Of a DNA stretch of 64,000 bases, positions 9,045 through 18,134 are shown piece by piece. The stretch is from positions 372,001 to 436,000 of the forward strand of contig NZ_SODF01000002.1 of NCBI RefSeq assembly GCF_004365875.1, written 5' to 3'. The position numbers and the translations under genes were made by a program. The number at the start of each line of letters is the position of its first letter. Positions within the stretch are counted from its first letter, which is position 1. The DNA comes from Kribbella kalugense. Its GTDB lineage: Bacteria > Actinomycetota > Actinomycetes > Propionibacteriales > Kribbellaceae. A model generated the notes under the pieces. It was not told the DNA's origin and did not search any database. It was given only the letters and a program-made list of their open reading frames with translations.

Positions 9045-10073
9045 ATGCCCGAGAAGGCGACCCGACTCACCCAGCGTGACATCGCGCGGCTGGCCAAGGT
9101 CAGTCAGACGACGGTCTCGCTGGTACTGAACAACCGCAGCGACGCGACCGCCCGGATCCCGTCCGAGACCCGCGACCGGGTGCTGAAGGTGATCCGCGAG
9201 ACCGGCTACCAAGCCGACCCGCTGGCCCGGCGGATGCAGCAACAGCGCAACCAGATCCTCGGTGTGTTCACCTACGAGTCGGTCTTCCCGAGTTCGAGCG
9301 GCGACTTCTACCATCCGTTCCTGGCCGGGATCGAGGACCACGCCGAGCGACTGGGCTGGGACCTGCTGCTGTTCACCAGTGCGCCGGTGACGGACGGCCG
9401 CCGGCGCATCTTTCACGAGAACAACCGGCTCCGGATCGCCGACGGTTGCGTGCTGCTCGGCCGTGAGATCCCGGCCGACGAGCTGGCCCGGCTGATCGCC
9501 GAGGAGTATCCGTTCGTCTCGGTCGGCCGTCGCGACGACGCCGGCGCCCCGGTCCCGTACGTCGGTGCCGACTACGCCACCGCCACTCGGACGGTTGTGG
9601 AACGCGCGCAGGCGCTCGGGCATCGGCGGATCGCCTTCGCGGGGCTCGGCGTCGGAGCCGAGTCATCCGCCGACCGCCTGCGCGGCTTCCGGGAGGCGGC
9701 TGGACGGCGTGCACCTCATCTTCCAACCACCGGCCGCTCGCCCGGCGAGGTGCTCGACGACCTGCTGGAGCACCGGATCACGGCGGCGTTCGTCGAGGAA
9801 CGGGCCGACGCGATCGCGCTGTACGGCGCCGCGGCCGAGCGGGGGGTCGACGTACCGGGTGAGCTGTCTGTGATCGCGCTCGGTGACTCGACTCGGCCGG
9901 TCGCGACCGATCCCGACTTCAGCGGCTTCCACGTGCCGCGGCGCGCGATGGGCCTGCGGGCGGTCGAACTGCTGGAGGCGATCCTCAGTGGTGCCACGAC
10001 CGACCGTCAACTGCTGCTCCCGTGCGAGCTGACCGACGGAATCACCCTTAGCCCGCCTAGCAAAGGTGCCTAG
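9045..10073 (+). CDS. LacI family transcriptional regulator
   Basis: This 342-residue repressor has an N-terminal helix-turn-helix and hinge (TQRDIARLAKVSQTTVSLVLNN, then a hinge region with DPLARRMQQQRNQILGVF). A periplasmic-binding-protein-like effector domain follows. Effector binding is expected to release DNA. AAGGA lies about eight bases before ATG 9045. The stop codon abuts the ATG of the FAD oxidoreductase, so the regulator heads the rightward sugar operon. The perfect palindrome at 8948-8965 is its likely target, and it may also act on the palindromes near 5300. Confidence 0.88.
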   Translation: MPEKATRLTQRDIARLAKVSQTTVSLVLNNRSDATARIPSETRDRVLKVIRETGYQADPLARRMQQQRNQILGVFTYESVFPSSSGDFYHPFLAGIEDHAERLGWDLLLFTSAPVTDGRRRIFHENNRLRIADGCVLLGREIPADELARLIAEEYPFVSVGRRDDAGAPVPYVGADYATATRTVVERAQALGHRRIAFAGLGVGAESSADRLRGFREAAGRRAPHLPTTGRSPGEVLDDLLEHRITAAFVEERADAIALYGAAAERGVDVPGELSVIALGDSTRPVATDPDFSGFHVPRRAMGLRAVELLEAILSGATTDRQLLLPCELTDGITLSPPSKGA

Positions 10074-11669
10074 ATGCATACGGATGTTCTTGTCGTCGGT
10101 GGTGGGCTCGGTGGGGTTGCCGCCGCCCTGGCCGCGCTGCGCGCCGGTCGCTCGGTGGTGCTCACCGAGGAGTTCGACTGGCTCGGCGGTCAGCTGACCA
10201 GCCAGGCTGTGCCGCCGGACGAGCACACCTGGGTCGAGCAGTTCGGCGTCACGGCGTCGTACCGGGCGTTGCGGGACGGGATCCGCGACTACTACCGCCG
10301 CCATTACCCGCTGACCGCTGCCTCGCGGGCCGCGGAGCACTTCAACCCCGGTGCGGGGTATGTGTCGAAGCTCTGTCACGAGCCGCGGGCGGCGTTGGCT
10401 GTGCTCGAGGGGATGCTTGCGCCGTACCGGGCTAGTCGCCGGTTGGTGGTTCTGCAGCCGTATCGGCCGGTGGCGGCTGAGACGGACGGAGACCGGGTCA
10501 GCTCGGTGACCGTGCAGCATCGCGACACCGGGGAACAGTTGACGCTCACGGCGCCGTACGTCCTCGACGCGACCGAGGCCGGTGAGCTGCTGCCGCTGAC
10601 TGGGACGGAGTACGTCACCGGGTTCGAGGCGCAGGCCGAGACCGGTGAGCCGAGTGCGCCCGCGGAGGCGCAGCCGTTGAACATGCAGGCGGTGTCGTTC
10701 TGCTTCGCGGTCGATCAGGTCGACGGCGATCATGTCGGGGACAAGCCGGCCAACTACGCGTTCTGGCGGAACTACCAGCCGTCGTTCTGGGGCGATCGGC
10801 TGCTGTCCTGGACCGCGCCGAACCCGCGCACGCTGGAGAGTTCGCAGCGTACGTTCACCCCCAACCCCGATGACGATCCGCTTGCGGTCGTCGCCGATCA
10901 GCGGCGGTCCGGCGGCGACATGAACCTGTGGACGTTCCGCCGGATCGCGGCTCGCCGGCACTTCGTCCCGGGTGCCTACGACAGCGACATCTGCCTGGTG
11001 AACTGGCCGATGATCGACTACTTCGAGGGTCCGGTGATCGACGTACCGGATGCGGCCAAGCACCTCGCCGCGGCACGCGAACTCTCGCAGTCCGTCTTCT
11101 ACTGGCTGCAGACCGAGGCGCCTCGCTCCGACGGCGGCGCGGGCTTCCCCGGACTGCGGTTGCGCGGCGACCTGCTCGGATCGGCCGACGGTCTGGCCCA
11201 GGCGCCGTACCTGCGGGAATCTCGTCGGATCAAGGCCGAGTACACGATCGTCGAGCAGGACCTGTCCGTCGCGGTGCGCGGCGATCGGGGCGCCGTCGAG
11301 TACGAGGACAGCGTCGGGATCGGGATGTATCGGATCGACCTGCACCCGTCGACCGGCGGGGACAACTACATCGACGTCGCCAGCAGCCCGTTCCGGATCC
11401 CGCTCGGGGCGCTGATCCCGCAGCGGGTCGAGAACCTGTTGCCGGCGAACAAGAACCTCGGCACCACCCACATCACCAACGGCTGCTACCGGTTGCATCC
11501 GGTCGAGTGGAACGTCGGCGAGGCCGCCGGCGCACTGGCGGCCTTCTGCCTGGACCGCGGCACCGACCCGCGCGCGGTCCGCGCCACCCCCGCCCTGCTC
11601 GGCGAGTTCCAGGACCGCCTGGTTGCCCAGGGCATCGAACTCGGCTGGCCGGCCATCACCGGCTACTAA
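10074..11669 (+). CDS. FAD-dependent oxidoreductase (FAD_oxidored family)
   Basis: This 531-residue flavoprotein starts with the dinucleotide-binding motif VVGGGLGGVAAALAALRAG and the second glycine-rich segment EFDWLGGQLTSQ. These are typical of the FAD_oxidored group found in sugar catabolic clusters of actinobacteria and Bacteroidetes. A C-terminal segment around HITNGCYRLHPVEWNVGEAAG completes the FAD site. It would oxidise a sugar or its derivative; the substrate is unknown. Its ATG begins directly after the lacI stop, with an AAAGG ribosome site inside the end of lacI. The binding-protein gene follows after nine bases. Confidence 0.8.
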   Translation: MHTDVLVVGGGLGGVAAALAALRAGRSVVLTEEFDWLGGQLTSQAVPPDEHTWVEQFGVTASYRALRDGIRDYYRRHYPLTAASRAAEHFNPGAGYVSKLCHEPRAALAVLEGMLAPYRASRRLVVLQPYRPVAAETDGDRVSSVTVQHRDTGEQLTLTAPYVLDATEAGELLPLTGTEYVTGFEAQAETGEPSAPAEAQPLNMQAVSFCFAVDQVDGDHVGDKPANYAFWRNYQPSFWGDRLLSWTAPNPRTLESSQRTFTPNPDDDPLAVVADQRRSGGDMNLWTFRRIAARRHFVPGAYDSDICLVNWPMIDYFEGPVIDVPDAAKHLAAARELSQSVFYWLQTEAPRSDGGAGFPGLRLRGDLLGSADGLAQAPYLRESRRIKAEYTIVEQDLSVAVRGDRGAVEYEDSVGIGMYRIDLHPSTGGDNYIDVASSPFRIPLGALIPQRVENLLPANKNLGTTHITNGCYRLHPVEWNVGEAAGALAAFCLDRGTDPRAVRATPALLGEFQDRLVAQGIELGWPAITGY

Positions 11670-11678
11670 GGAGTCGAC

Positions 11679-12926
11679 ATGAAGAAGACCTTGACCGCGG
11701 CCCTGACCGCCGCGGCATTGCTGGTCGCAGCCGGGTGCGGCGGCGGATCCAGCTCGAGCAAGAGCGATGCACCGGTCGACCTGCGGATGACGATCTGGAG
11801 CGCGAACGCCCAGCATCTGGCTCTGTTCAACCAGATCGCGGCCGGTTACAAGAAGGACCATCCGGAGATCGGCAAGATCAGTTTCGAGTCGATCCCGTTC
11901 GACAGCTACACGACGACTCTGACCACCCAGATCGGCGGCGGCAACGTGCCCGACCTGGCCTGGATCTTCGAGAGCAACGCACCCGACTTCGTCACCTCCG
12001 GCGCCCTCGAGCCGATCGACAAGGACGCCGACCTGTTGCCTAGCACAACGGCCGACTGGGAGCAGGACGGCAAGCTGTACGCGTACCCGTTCTCCACCTC
12101 GCCGCTGGGTGTGTTCGTGAACACCGACCTGGTGAAGGCGGCGGGGCGGCCGGCTCCGGCACAGCAGATCGCGTCCGGGACCTGGACCTGGGAGGAGGCC
12201 GCCAAGACGGCAGCCGCCGTACAGGCGCTTGGCAAGGGCGGGGTCGTCGTCGGTGACTTCGACTACAAGGGCTGGGACACGCTGAACGCGATCTGGGCCG
12301 GCTGGGGTGCGCGGCCGTGGAGCGAGGACGGCAAGACCTGCCAGTTCGACCAGCCGGCGATGGTGGACGCGATGACGTTCGTCCACAACCTGATCTTCAC
12401 CCAGAAGGGCATGCCGGGACCGGGCGTGACGAAGGACTTCTTCGCCGGTGACTCGGGCATGATCCTGACCCAGATCAGCCGGGCCGCGCTGCTCCAGAAG
12501 GCCAAGTTCCATTGGGATCTGGTGCCACTGCCCAAGGGCCCCGCCGGTGACTACTCGGTCGTCGGGCAGGCCGGGATCGGCGTCTTCAAGCGCGGCAAGC
12601 ACGCGGACGCGGCCAAGCAGTTCCTTGCCTACTTCACCAATGCGGAGAACTCGGCCAAGCTCGCGCAGTTCTTCCCGCCGCCGCGCAAGTCGCAGCTGAA
12701 CGCCGCGACCCTGGCCAAGGCGAACCCGTTGCTCAAGCCGGCCCAGCTCGACAGTGTCGTTGTCAAGGGCATCGAGACCGGCACGATCAAGCCCAGCCAC
12801 ACGGGGTACGCCGAACTGCAGCAGACCGTCCGTGCCGCGCTCGATCCGTTGTGGAAGCCGGACGCGGACGTGAAGACCGTCCTGTCCGGTGTCTGCTCGA
12901 AGATCAACCCGCTGCTGGCGAAATGA
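11679..12926 (+). CDS. ABC transporter sugar-binding lipoprotein (second importer)
   Basis: This 415-residue lipoprotein has a signal peptide ending in the lipobox LVAAGC, which is followed by a Gly/Ser linker. The mature part has the type-I sugar-binding fold, with DLRMTIWSAN at the start and a VPDLAWIFESNAPDF segment. AAGGAG lies six bases before ATG 11679. The stop codon overlaps the start of the first permease as ATGA, so binding protein and channel should be made together. The protein is only distantly like the binding protein at 2121, so the two importers probably take different ligands. Confidence 0.86.
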   Translation: MKKTLTAALTAAALLVAAGCGGGSSSSKSDAPVDLRMTIWSANAQHLALFNQIAAGYKKDHPEIGKISFESIPFDSYTTTLTTQIGGGNVPDLAWIFESNAPDFVTSGALEPIDKDADLLPSTTADWEQDGKLYAYPFSTSPLGVFVNTDLVKAAGRPAPAQQIASGTWTWEEAAKTAAAVQALGKGGVVVGDFDYKGWDTLNAIWAGWGARPWSEDGKTCQFDQPAMVDAMTFVHNLIFTQKGMPGPGVTKDFFAGDSGMILTQISRAALLQKAKFHWDLVPLPKGPAGDYSVVGQAGIGVFKRGKHADAAKQFLAYFTNAENSAKLAQFFPPPRKSQLNAATLAKANPLLKPAQLDSVVVKGIETGTIKPSHTGYAELQQTVRAALDPLWKPDADVKTVLSGVCSKINPLLAK

Positions 12927-13861
12927 CCTTGCTCCTCGACAAGCCGACATCCCGGGTAGCGCCGGCCGGCAAAGCGCCGTACTGGACGATGCGGCGGCGC
13001 GACACCCTGGCCGGCTGGCTGATGGTCGCGCCGCAGCTCGCCGGGATCGTGGTTTTCGTGCTGGTCCCGCTGGGCCTGGTGGTCTGGTACAGCCTGCACG
13101 AGTGGAACGTGCTGGCCGGGACCTTCAACTTCGTCGGTGCCGAGAACTACAAGGCGATGGCTTCGGATGCGCGGCTGGGACCGGTGCTCAGGGCAACGGG
13201 TCTGTTCTCGGTCGGGCTCGTGGTGCTGAACCTGAGTCTCGCGTTGTTCCTGGCCGTCCTGCTGAACCAGAAGCTGCGTGGAACGGTGGTGTTCCGGACG
13301 CTGTTCTTCTCGCCGGTTGTGGTCACGCTGGTGGCCTGGACGATCGTCTGGGGCTTCCTCCTGCAGGACAACGGCGGGGTGAACGCCTTTCTCAACCTGT
13401 TCGGGATCGACGGGCCGAACTGGCTGCGGTCCGGCGGTACTGCGATGGTGTCGGTGATCGTGGTCCAGTTGTTCAAGAACGTCGGGCTGAACATGGTTCT
13501 GTTCCTGGCCGCGTTGCAGGGTGTACCGGCCGAGCTCTACGAGGCGGCCCGGATCGATGGTGCGTCGGCGTGGGCGCGGTTCCGCCGGGTGACGGTGCCA
13601 CTGATCAGTCCGACGATCCTGCTGACGATGATCTTGACGATCGTGGGCTCGCTGCAGGTCTTCGCGCAGATCGCCGTACTGACGCAGGGCGGGCCGGGGA
13701 CGTCGACGACCGTGCTGGTCTATTACCTGTACCAGCAGGCGTTCCAGTTCCACCACTTCGGGTACGGCGCGACGCTTTCGCTGGTGTTGTTCTTGATCGT
13801 TCTGGTGCTGACGGCTGTGCAGTGGCGGATGCGGCGGAGATGGGTATTCCATGAGGCTTAA
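12923..13861 (+). CDS. Sugar ABC transporter permease (MalF type, second importer)
   Basis: This 312-residue membrane protein has about six helices and the EAA loop YEAARIDGASAWARFRRVTV near residue 215. The N-terminal 25 residues are soluble. ATG 12923 was chosen for its ATGA overlap with the binding-protein gene; a longer reading frame begins inside that gene but would give a non-permease leader. It pairs with the permease at 13851. Confidence 0.87.
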   Translation: MTLLLDKPTSRVAPAGKAPYWTMRRRDTLAGWLMVAPQLAGIVVFVLVPLGLVVWYSLHEWNVLAGTFNFVGAENYKAMASDARLGPVLRATGLFSVGLVVLNLSLALFLAVLLNQKLRGTVVFRTLFFSPVVVTLVAWTIVWGFLLQDNGGVNAFLNLFGIDGPNWLRSGGTAMVSVIVVQLFKNVGLNMVLFLAALQGVPAELYEAARIDGASAWARFRRVTVPLISPTILLTMILTIVGSLQVFAQIAVLTQGGPGTSTTVLVYYLYQQAFQFHHFGYGATLSLVLFLIVLVLTAVQWRMRRRWVFHEA

Positions 13862-14675
13862 GTTGCTGGTGTACGGCGTACTGCTGGTGTGCTGTGTGCC
13901 GTTCGTGTTCCCGATCTGGTGGATGGCGACGACGTCGCTGAAGCCGGTGTCCGAGATCTTCGCGTTCCCGCCGACGCTGCTGCCGACCTCTCCGACGCTG
14001 GAGGCCTATCGGCAGGTGTTCGAGCTGCAGCCGTTCGGCCGGCAGTATCTGAACAGTCTGTACATCGCTCTCGTGGTGACGATCGGGACTTTGGCCGTGT
14101 CCGCGCTGGCCGGGTACGCCTTCGCGCGGATCCGGTTCCGGGGTGCGGGGATCGTGTTCGTGATCGTGCTGAGCGGGCTGCTGGTGCCGAACGAGGTGAC
14201 GATCATCCCGCTGTACCGGATGTTCGACACGTTCGGCCTGGTGGACACGCACTGGCCGCTGATCCTGATCCCGATGCTGGGTGCGCCGAGCGTGCTCGCG
14301 ACGTTCATCATGCGGCAGTTCTTCATCACCCTGCCGGCCGAACTCGAGGAGGCCGGCCGCGTCGACGGCCTGGGCCGGTTCGGCCTGTTCTGGCGCGTCT
14401 GCCTCCCGCTGGCGCGACCGGCGATCGGCGCGGTGGCCATCTTCACCTTCCTGCACAGCTGGAACCTCTACCTCGAGCCGATCGTGTTCCTTTCCAGCAA
14501 GCAGAAGTTCACCATCCCGCAGGCCCTCACCCAGTACGTCGACGCGTACGGCGGCCCGATGTGGAACACCCAACTGGCCGCCGCGACGCTGTCCGCCCTC
14601 CCGGTCCTGATTATCTTCGTGCTGGCCCAGCGCCAGTTCGTCGAAGGCCTCGCCCAAACCGGTTTGAAGGGCTGA
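13851..14675 (+). CDS. Carbohydrate ABC transporter permease (MalG type, second importer)
   Basis: This 274-residue permease overlaps the preceding gene by 11 bases. It carries the EAA loop EEAGRVDGLGRFGLFWRVCL and ends with a short tail, as MalG-type subunits do. It is the last gene of the rightward operon. No ATPase gene follows, so as for the first importer a shared ATPase is expected. Confidence 0.87.
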   Translation: MRLKLLVYGVLLVCCVPFVFPIWWMATTSLKPVSEIFAFPPTLLPTSPTLEAYRQVFELQPFGRQYLNSLYIALVVTIGTLAVSALAGYAFARIRFRGAGIVFVIVLSGLLVPNEVTIIPLYRMFDTFGLVDTHWPLILIPMLGAPSVLATFIMRQFFITLPAELEEAGRVDGLGRFGLFWRVCLPLARPAIGAVAIFTFLHSWNLYLEPIVFLSSKQKFTIPQALTQYVDAYGGPMWNTQLAAATLSALPVLIIFVLAQRQFVEGLAQTGLKG

Positions 14676-14711
14676 CCGAGCCGGATTGGGGCCGCGTGTG
14701 AAAATGGCGGC

Positions 14712-15236
14712 GTGAGCTTTCATGCGGCCGTCTTCATCGCGGTCAGCCTCGACGGATACATCGCCCGCCCGGACGGATCCATCGACTGGCTGACCGAACG
14801 CGGCGAGCACGCCGGCGACACCGGGTACGACGAGTTCATGGCGTCGATCGACACCGTCGTACTCGGCCGGAACACCTACGAGCTGGCCCTTGACTTCGAC
14901 GCCTGGCCGTACGACGGCAAGCAGGTCGAGGTCCTCAGCACCACCCTCGACCCGGACGCCGACGAACGCATCATCGTCCACCGAACCCTCGAGGCCCTGG
15001 TCGAGACCCTGAACGACCGCGGCGCCCGTCGCGTCTACACCGACGGCGGCCAGGTCATCCAGACCTTCCTCCGCGCCGGCCTCCTGGACGAACTCACCAT
15101 CACCACCGCCCCCGTCATCCTCGGCACCGGCATCCCCCTCTTCGGCCCGGTAACCGCAGACATCCCCCTAACCCACAACGCCACCCGAACCCTAAAAGCC
15201 GGCTTCACCCAATCCGACTACACAATCCAGCACTAG
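14712..15236 (+). CDS. RibD C-terminal/dihydrofolate reductase-like family protein
   Basis: This 174-residue protein has the fold of DHFR and of the RibD reductase domain. The N-terminus VFIAVSLDGYIARPDGSIDWL and the TVVLGRNTYE segment are hallmarks of the YyaP/YwjB-type subgroup. ARRVYTDGGQVIQTFLRAGLLDELT holds the NADPH-binding Gly-Gly pair. It probably reduces a pteridine-like or other small substrate with NADPH; the true substrate of this subgroup is mostly unknown. GTG 14712 begins the conserved domain. It stands alone after the sugar operon. Confidence 0.82.
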   Translation: MSFHAAVFIAVSLDGYIARPDGSIDWLTERGEHAGDTGYDEFMASIDTVVLGRNTYELALDFDAWPYDGKQVEVLSTTLDPDADERIIVHRTLEALVETLNDRGARRVYTDGGQVIQTFLRAGLLDELTITTAPVILGTGIPLFGPVTADIPLTHNATRTLKAGFTQSDYTIQH

Positions 15237-15241
15237 ACCCC

Positions 15242-15262
15242 CTCGTCGCTCGTCGCTCGTCG
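15242..15262. repeat. Short tandem repeat, CTCGTCG x3
   Basis: Three perfect head-to-tail copies of the heptamer CTCGTCG follow the stop codon of the preceding gene. No function is apparent. Confidence 0.6.
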
Positions 15263-15379
15263 CGAACTCTGCGCTGGCCACCCGACTCTTCCGCCGAGCG
15301 TGCCTGTGGAAAACCCTGAGTCTTGAAATCTCTTAGAAATAAGGGGTTCTGGGGTTCGAAAACTGTCGGTGGCCGTGTC

Positions 15380-15385
15380 TAGAGT
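15380..15385 (+). promoter_or_regulatory. -10 element implying a leaderless transcript for the DUF222 gene
   Basis: TAGAGT lies seven bases before ATG 15393, the spacing expected when transcription starts at the A of the start codon. No ribosome site is present between them. Confidence 0.45.
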
Positions 15386-15392
15386 TGTCTGC

Positions 15393-17378
15393 ATGGAAAT
15401 CCTCGGCGAACGACCCGTCTGGTCGATGAGCGACAGCGAGCAACTGTCAGCGCTCGACGCGGTCTTCGCTGAGATAGCCCGATTGAAGACACTCGCTCTG
15501 CAGCTGATCGCCGCCATCGACCAGTCCGGCTACGCCACCGAGCTCGGCGCCGGCAACACCGCGCGCCTACTGACGAAGCGCTACCGCATCGACTCCTCCG
15601 AGGCCCACCGCGACGTCCGCCTCGCCACCAGCCTCACCAAGTACGCCGCCACCACCGCAGCCCTCCCCGACCCGACCATCCCCTTCACCAACCCAACCAC
15701 CGGGGACACCGGCGACGTCGGAAACGCCGGGGACGCCGGGGACTCTGATGCTGCAGGCGGCACGTGGCGGGTGGATCCCGCGCAGGCTGCCGCCATCGTG
15801 TCCGTCCTGGACAAGGTGCCCGCCGCAGTACCCACCGAGAACCTCGAGTTCGCCGAACAGAAGCTGATCGACCTCGCCGCCACCCACACCCCCACCGAAC
15901 TCCGCAAAGCAGGCAAGTCCATCCGCGACATCCTCGACCCCGACGGCCCCGAACCCGACGAGAAAGCGGCGTACCTCCGCGAATCCCTGGCCTGGAAAAC
16001 CGCCGACCAAGGCGTCACCTTCCGCGGCTACCTAGCCAACGAGAACGCCGAACTCTTCCGCACCCTCATCCACGCCCACGCCAAACCCCACAAAACCATC
16101 GAAGGCGACCTCGACCCCCGCCCCCTAACCAAACGCCAGGCCGACGCCCTCACCACAATCCTGAACACCGCCACGGCCACCAACACGACGACCGTCACTC
16201 ACCCCAAGCCGGCCGACACCGGCGACACGTCGGACCCGGCAACCGACAGCGCGTCGGACAGCGCGGCGAAGCGGACAGAACACGGCGAGGGCGGCACGCT
16301 CATCCAGCTGCCACTCCCACCAGCCGACACCGACGACGGCGATGCAGACAGCCGTGATCCCGAAGCTTGTACTGCGGATCCCCCGGGCAACGATCGTCAC
16401 TTCGTACCGGGCCACGGACCCAAGCCCCACATCAGCATCACCATCGACTACAACGACCTCGCCGCAGCCACCGCCCACGCAACCGGCGCGCTGGTCTTCG
16501 GCGACAACCTGTCCGCCGCGACCATCCGCCGGCTGGCCTGCGACGCCGAGGTCCTCCCGATCGTCCTCGGGTCCAAATCACAACCCCTGGACGTCGGCAC
16601 CACCCAACGCCTCGTCACCCGCCCGATGCGCCGCGCCCTCAACGCCCGCGACAAAGGCTGCGTCATCTGCAACGCCCCACCCATCCACTGCGATGCCCAC
16701 CACGTAGTCCCCTGGCTGGACGGCGGCATCACCGCCGTCTCCAACCTCGCACTCCTCTGCAAACGCGACCACCGCGACCTCCACTCCGGCCACTGGCAAA
16801 TCCGAATCCTCAACGGCATCGTCCACGTCACCCACCCCACCTGGACCACCCCCGACCAGATCCCCCGCAACAAATACCACCCACCCACCGCCGACATAAT
16901 CCACCACCCCAAACCCCCACCCCCCAACCCCTGGACCGACGACGAACACCTCCCAGATAAGGACGAGGTGCCGCCGCGAACACGTGCACGCCCGGTGAAA
17001 CCCTCGCTCTTCAACCCCTGGGGTGACGAGGGCTCAGACACGGACAAATCGAGGCCGCCTACGCCCTCCGACCAGGCGACGCACGTCGCATTCGACCCAT
17101 GGGCCGACGGAGATGCAGCCCACGCGGCTACAGCCGAGCAACCCACGCTCAACGGCTCGCAGGAAACCGCGCCCTTCAACCCATGGAGCGATGACGACGC
17201 CCCAGAGCCGGCTACAGCAGGTCCGCCTACACCCTCCCACCGAGCGAAGCGTGTCGCGTTCGACCCGTGGGGCGACGGGGAGGCAGCGCACGCGTCTACA
17301 GCCGGGCCGCCCACACCCGCCAGATGGTCGGGCTGCATGCCGTTCGATTCATGGGCCGATAACGCAAGCGCCAGCTGA
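15393..17378 (+). CDS. DUF222 / HNH endonuclease (13E12 repeat family) with 28-residue repeat tail
   Basis: This 661-residue protein belongs to the DUF222-HNH family, the 13E12 proteins of mycobacteria, which exist in many copies in actinobacterial genomes and whose role is unclear. DUF222 spans roughly residues 10-260. An Asp/Thr-rich linker follows, then an HNH nuclease near 420-470: CVIC, then HCDAHHVVPWLDGG, SNLALLCKRDH and RDLH, including the two Cys pairs of a zinc site. After the nuclease there are six tandem repeats of about 28 residues with an F-D/N-P-W-x-D core, an unusual extension. ATG 15393 was preferred over a GTG eight codons upstream because of the -10 element. It is a candidate mobile or selfish gene, but no terminal repeats were seen. 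Confidence 0.82.
   Translation: MEILGERPVWSMSDSEQLSALDAVFAEIARLKTLALQLIAAIDQSGYATELGAGNTARLLTKRYRIDSSEAHRDVRLATSLTKYAATTAALPDPTIPFTNPTTGDTGDVGNAGDAGDSDAAGGTWRVDPAQAAAIVSVLDKVPAAVPTENLEFAEQKLIDLAATHTPTELRKAGKSIRDILDPDGPEPDEKAAYLRESLAWKTADQGVTFRGYLANENAELFRTLIHAHAKPHKTIEGDLDPRPLTKRQADALTTILNTATATNTTTVTHPKPADTGDTSDPATDSASDSAAKRTEHGEGGTLIQLPLPPADTDDGDADSRDPEACTADPPGNDRHFVPGHGPKPHISITIDYNDLAAATAHATGALVFGDNLSAATIRRLACDAEVLPIVLGSKSQPLDVGTTQRLVTRPMRRALNARDKGCVICNAPPIHCDAHHVVPWLDGGITAVSNLALLCKRDHRDLHSGHWQIRILNGIVHVTHPTWTTPDQIPRNKYHPPTADIIHHPKPPPPNPWTDDEHLPDKDEVPPRTRARPVKPSLFNPWGDEGSDTDKSRPPTPSDQATHVAFDPWADGDAAHAATAEQPTLNGSQETAPFNPWSDDDAPEPATAGPPTPSHRAKRVAFDPWGDGEAAHASTAGPPTPARWSGCMPFDSWADNASAS
16923..17363 (+). 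repeat. In-frame tandem repeat of about 84 bp (28 residues), six copies
   Basis: The Pro-Trp core codons recur at 16923, 17010, 17091, 17175, 17259 and 17343, spacings of 87, 81, 84, 84 and 84 bases. The core is TTC-GAC/AAC-CCN-TGG followed by a small residue and Asp. Between cores lies a Pro/Thr/Ala-rich linker with GPPTPS-like text. The spacing keeps the frame in every copy. Confidence 0.8.
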
Positions 17379-17749
17379 CAACTCCCGGGATGCCGGGATG
17401 CCGGTGGCGATCGTCCCTCGAAGCGTGCGAGAGTCTCCGGCGCTGCGCCGTGGCGTCTCTCGTCTGGCTCGCACGACGGACGTTGGCGCCACTCCCCATT
17501 AAGCCGGCGACGGTGGCTGTAGCGGTAGCGGTAGCGCGAGTGTTGTCGGGGAGGTCGTGTACGACGGCGTGCGTGACCGGCTGGACCTCGCGCACTGGTA
17601 GGCCCACTGCCAGCAGCCGGAACCTTCGTCCCGCGGGTTGGGGCTACCTCCGGTACGTCGAAGCCGTAGAGGCGGCGAACCTGCGGGGGCTCGGGATGTC
17701 TTCGAACACTGAGGCGCTCGTCGGTTCACCAGCGGCCTTGGTCATGCGG

Positions 17750-17785
17750 GTCGTGCAGGTCGTGCAGGTCGTGCAGGTCGTGCGA
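17750..17785. repeat. 9-bp tandem repeat GTCGTGCAG, about four copies
   Basis: Three perfect copies and a fourth ending GTCGTGCGA follow each other without spacers. On the minus strand the unit would encode Leu-His-Asp repeats, but no gene context supports translation. Confidence 0.7.
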
Positions 17786-18075
17786 CAGCCTCCGCACGCC
17801 GCTCAGCCAGCCGGTTACAGACATCGACCTCTGTCGACGCCGACGATGGGTTCATCGTCACCTGTCCGGCCGATCAGCCACCAGGGCTGCGGAGACCGCG
17901 CTTGGCTCAACCGCAGAGCGCGGGCGATGTTCACACCGGCTCGGACCATGAGCCCACCAGGCTACGGGCGGTTTCATCCACTGTCGCCGGCACTACCATC
18001 CGCCCACCGACGGGCGCGAGCCAAGCAGTCGAACGCGCGACAGGCGCGAGTTCGCGGGCGGCAGCCCGCAGGTCG

Positions 18076-18133
18076 CCGGCGGTAGCCGGCAAGGTCCGGC
18101 GGTAGCCGGAAGGGATGCGCCGGCGGTAGCCGG
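18076..18133. repeat. Three copies of the 14-bp sequence CCGGCGGTAGCCGG
   Basis: Identical copies lie at 18076-18089, 18096-18109 and 18120-18133. Each is nearly self-complementary (CCGGC and GCCGG ends) and could form a small hairpin. They sit just past the end of the hem operon and could act in transcript ending, though no T-run follows. Confidence 0.65.
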
Positions 18134-18134
18134 A

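Noticed and set aside
9663..12950. A 1,095-codon open frame on the minus strand
   Set aside because: It is antisense to lacI, the FAD oxidoreductase and the binding protein, all of which have clear domains. Its product is Arg/Gly/Val-rich with no recognisable fold, as expected for the mirrored frame of GC-rich genes.
15350..15362. tRNA T-arm-like GGTTCGA
   Set aside because: No anticodon arm, acceptor stem or CCA-compatible pairing could be drawn around it.
17750..17785. Possible CRISPR-like array
   Set aside because: The units are nine bases and abut directly with no spacers, and no cas gene is present.
17390..18085. 231-codon plus-strand frame in the repeat island
   Set aside because: No ribosome site, no domain, and repeat-derived stretches such as VVQVVQVV come from the 9-bp array. 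Treated as non-coding.
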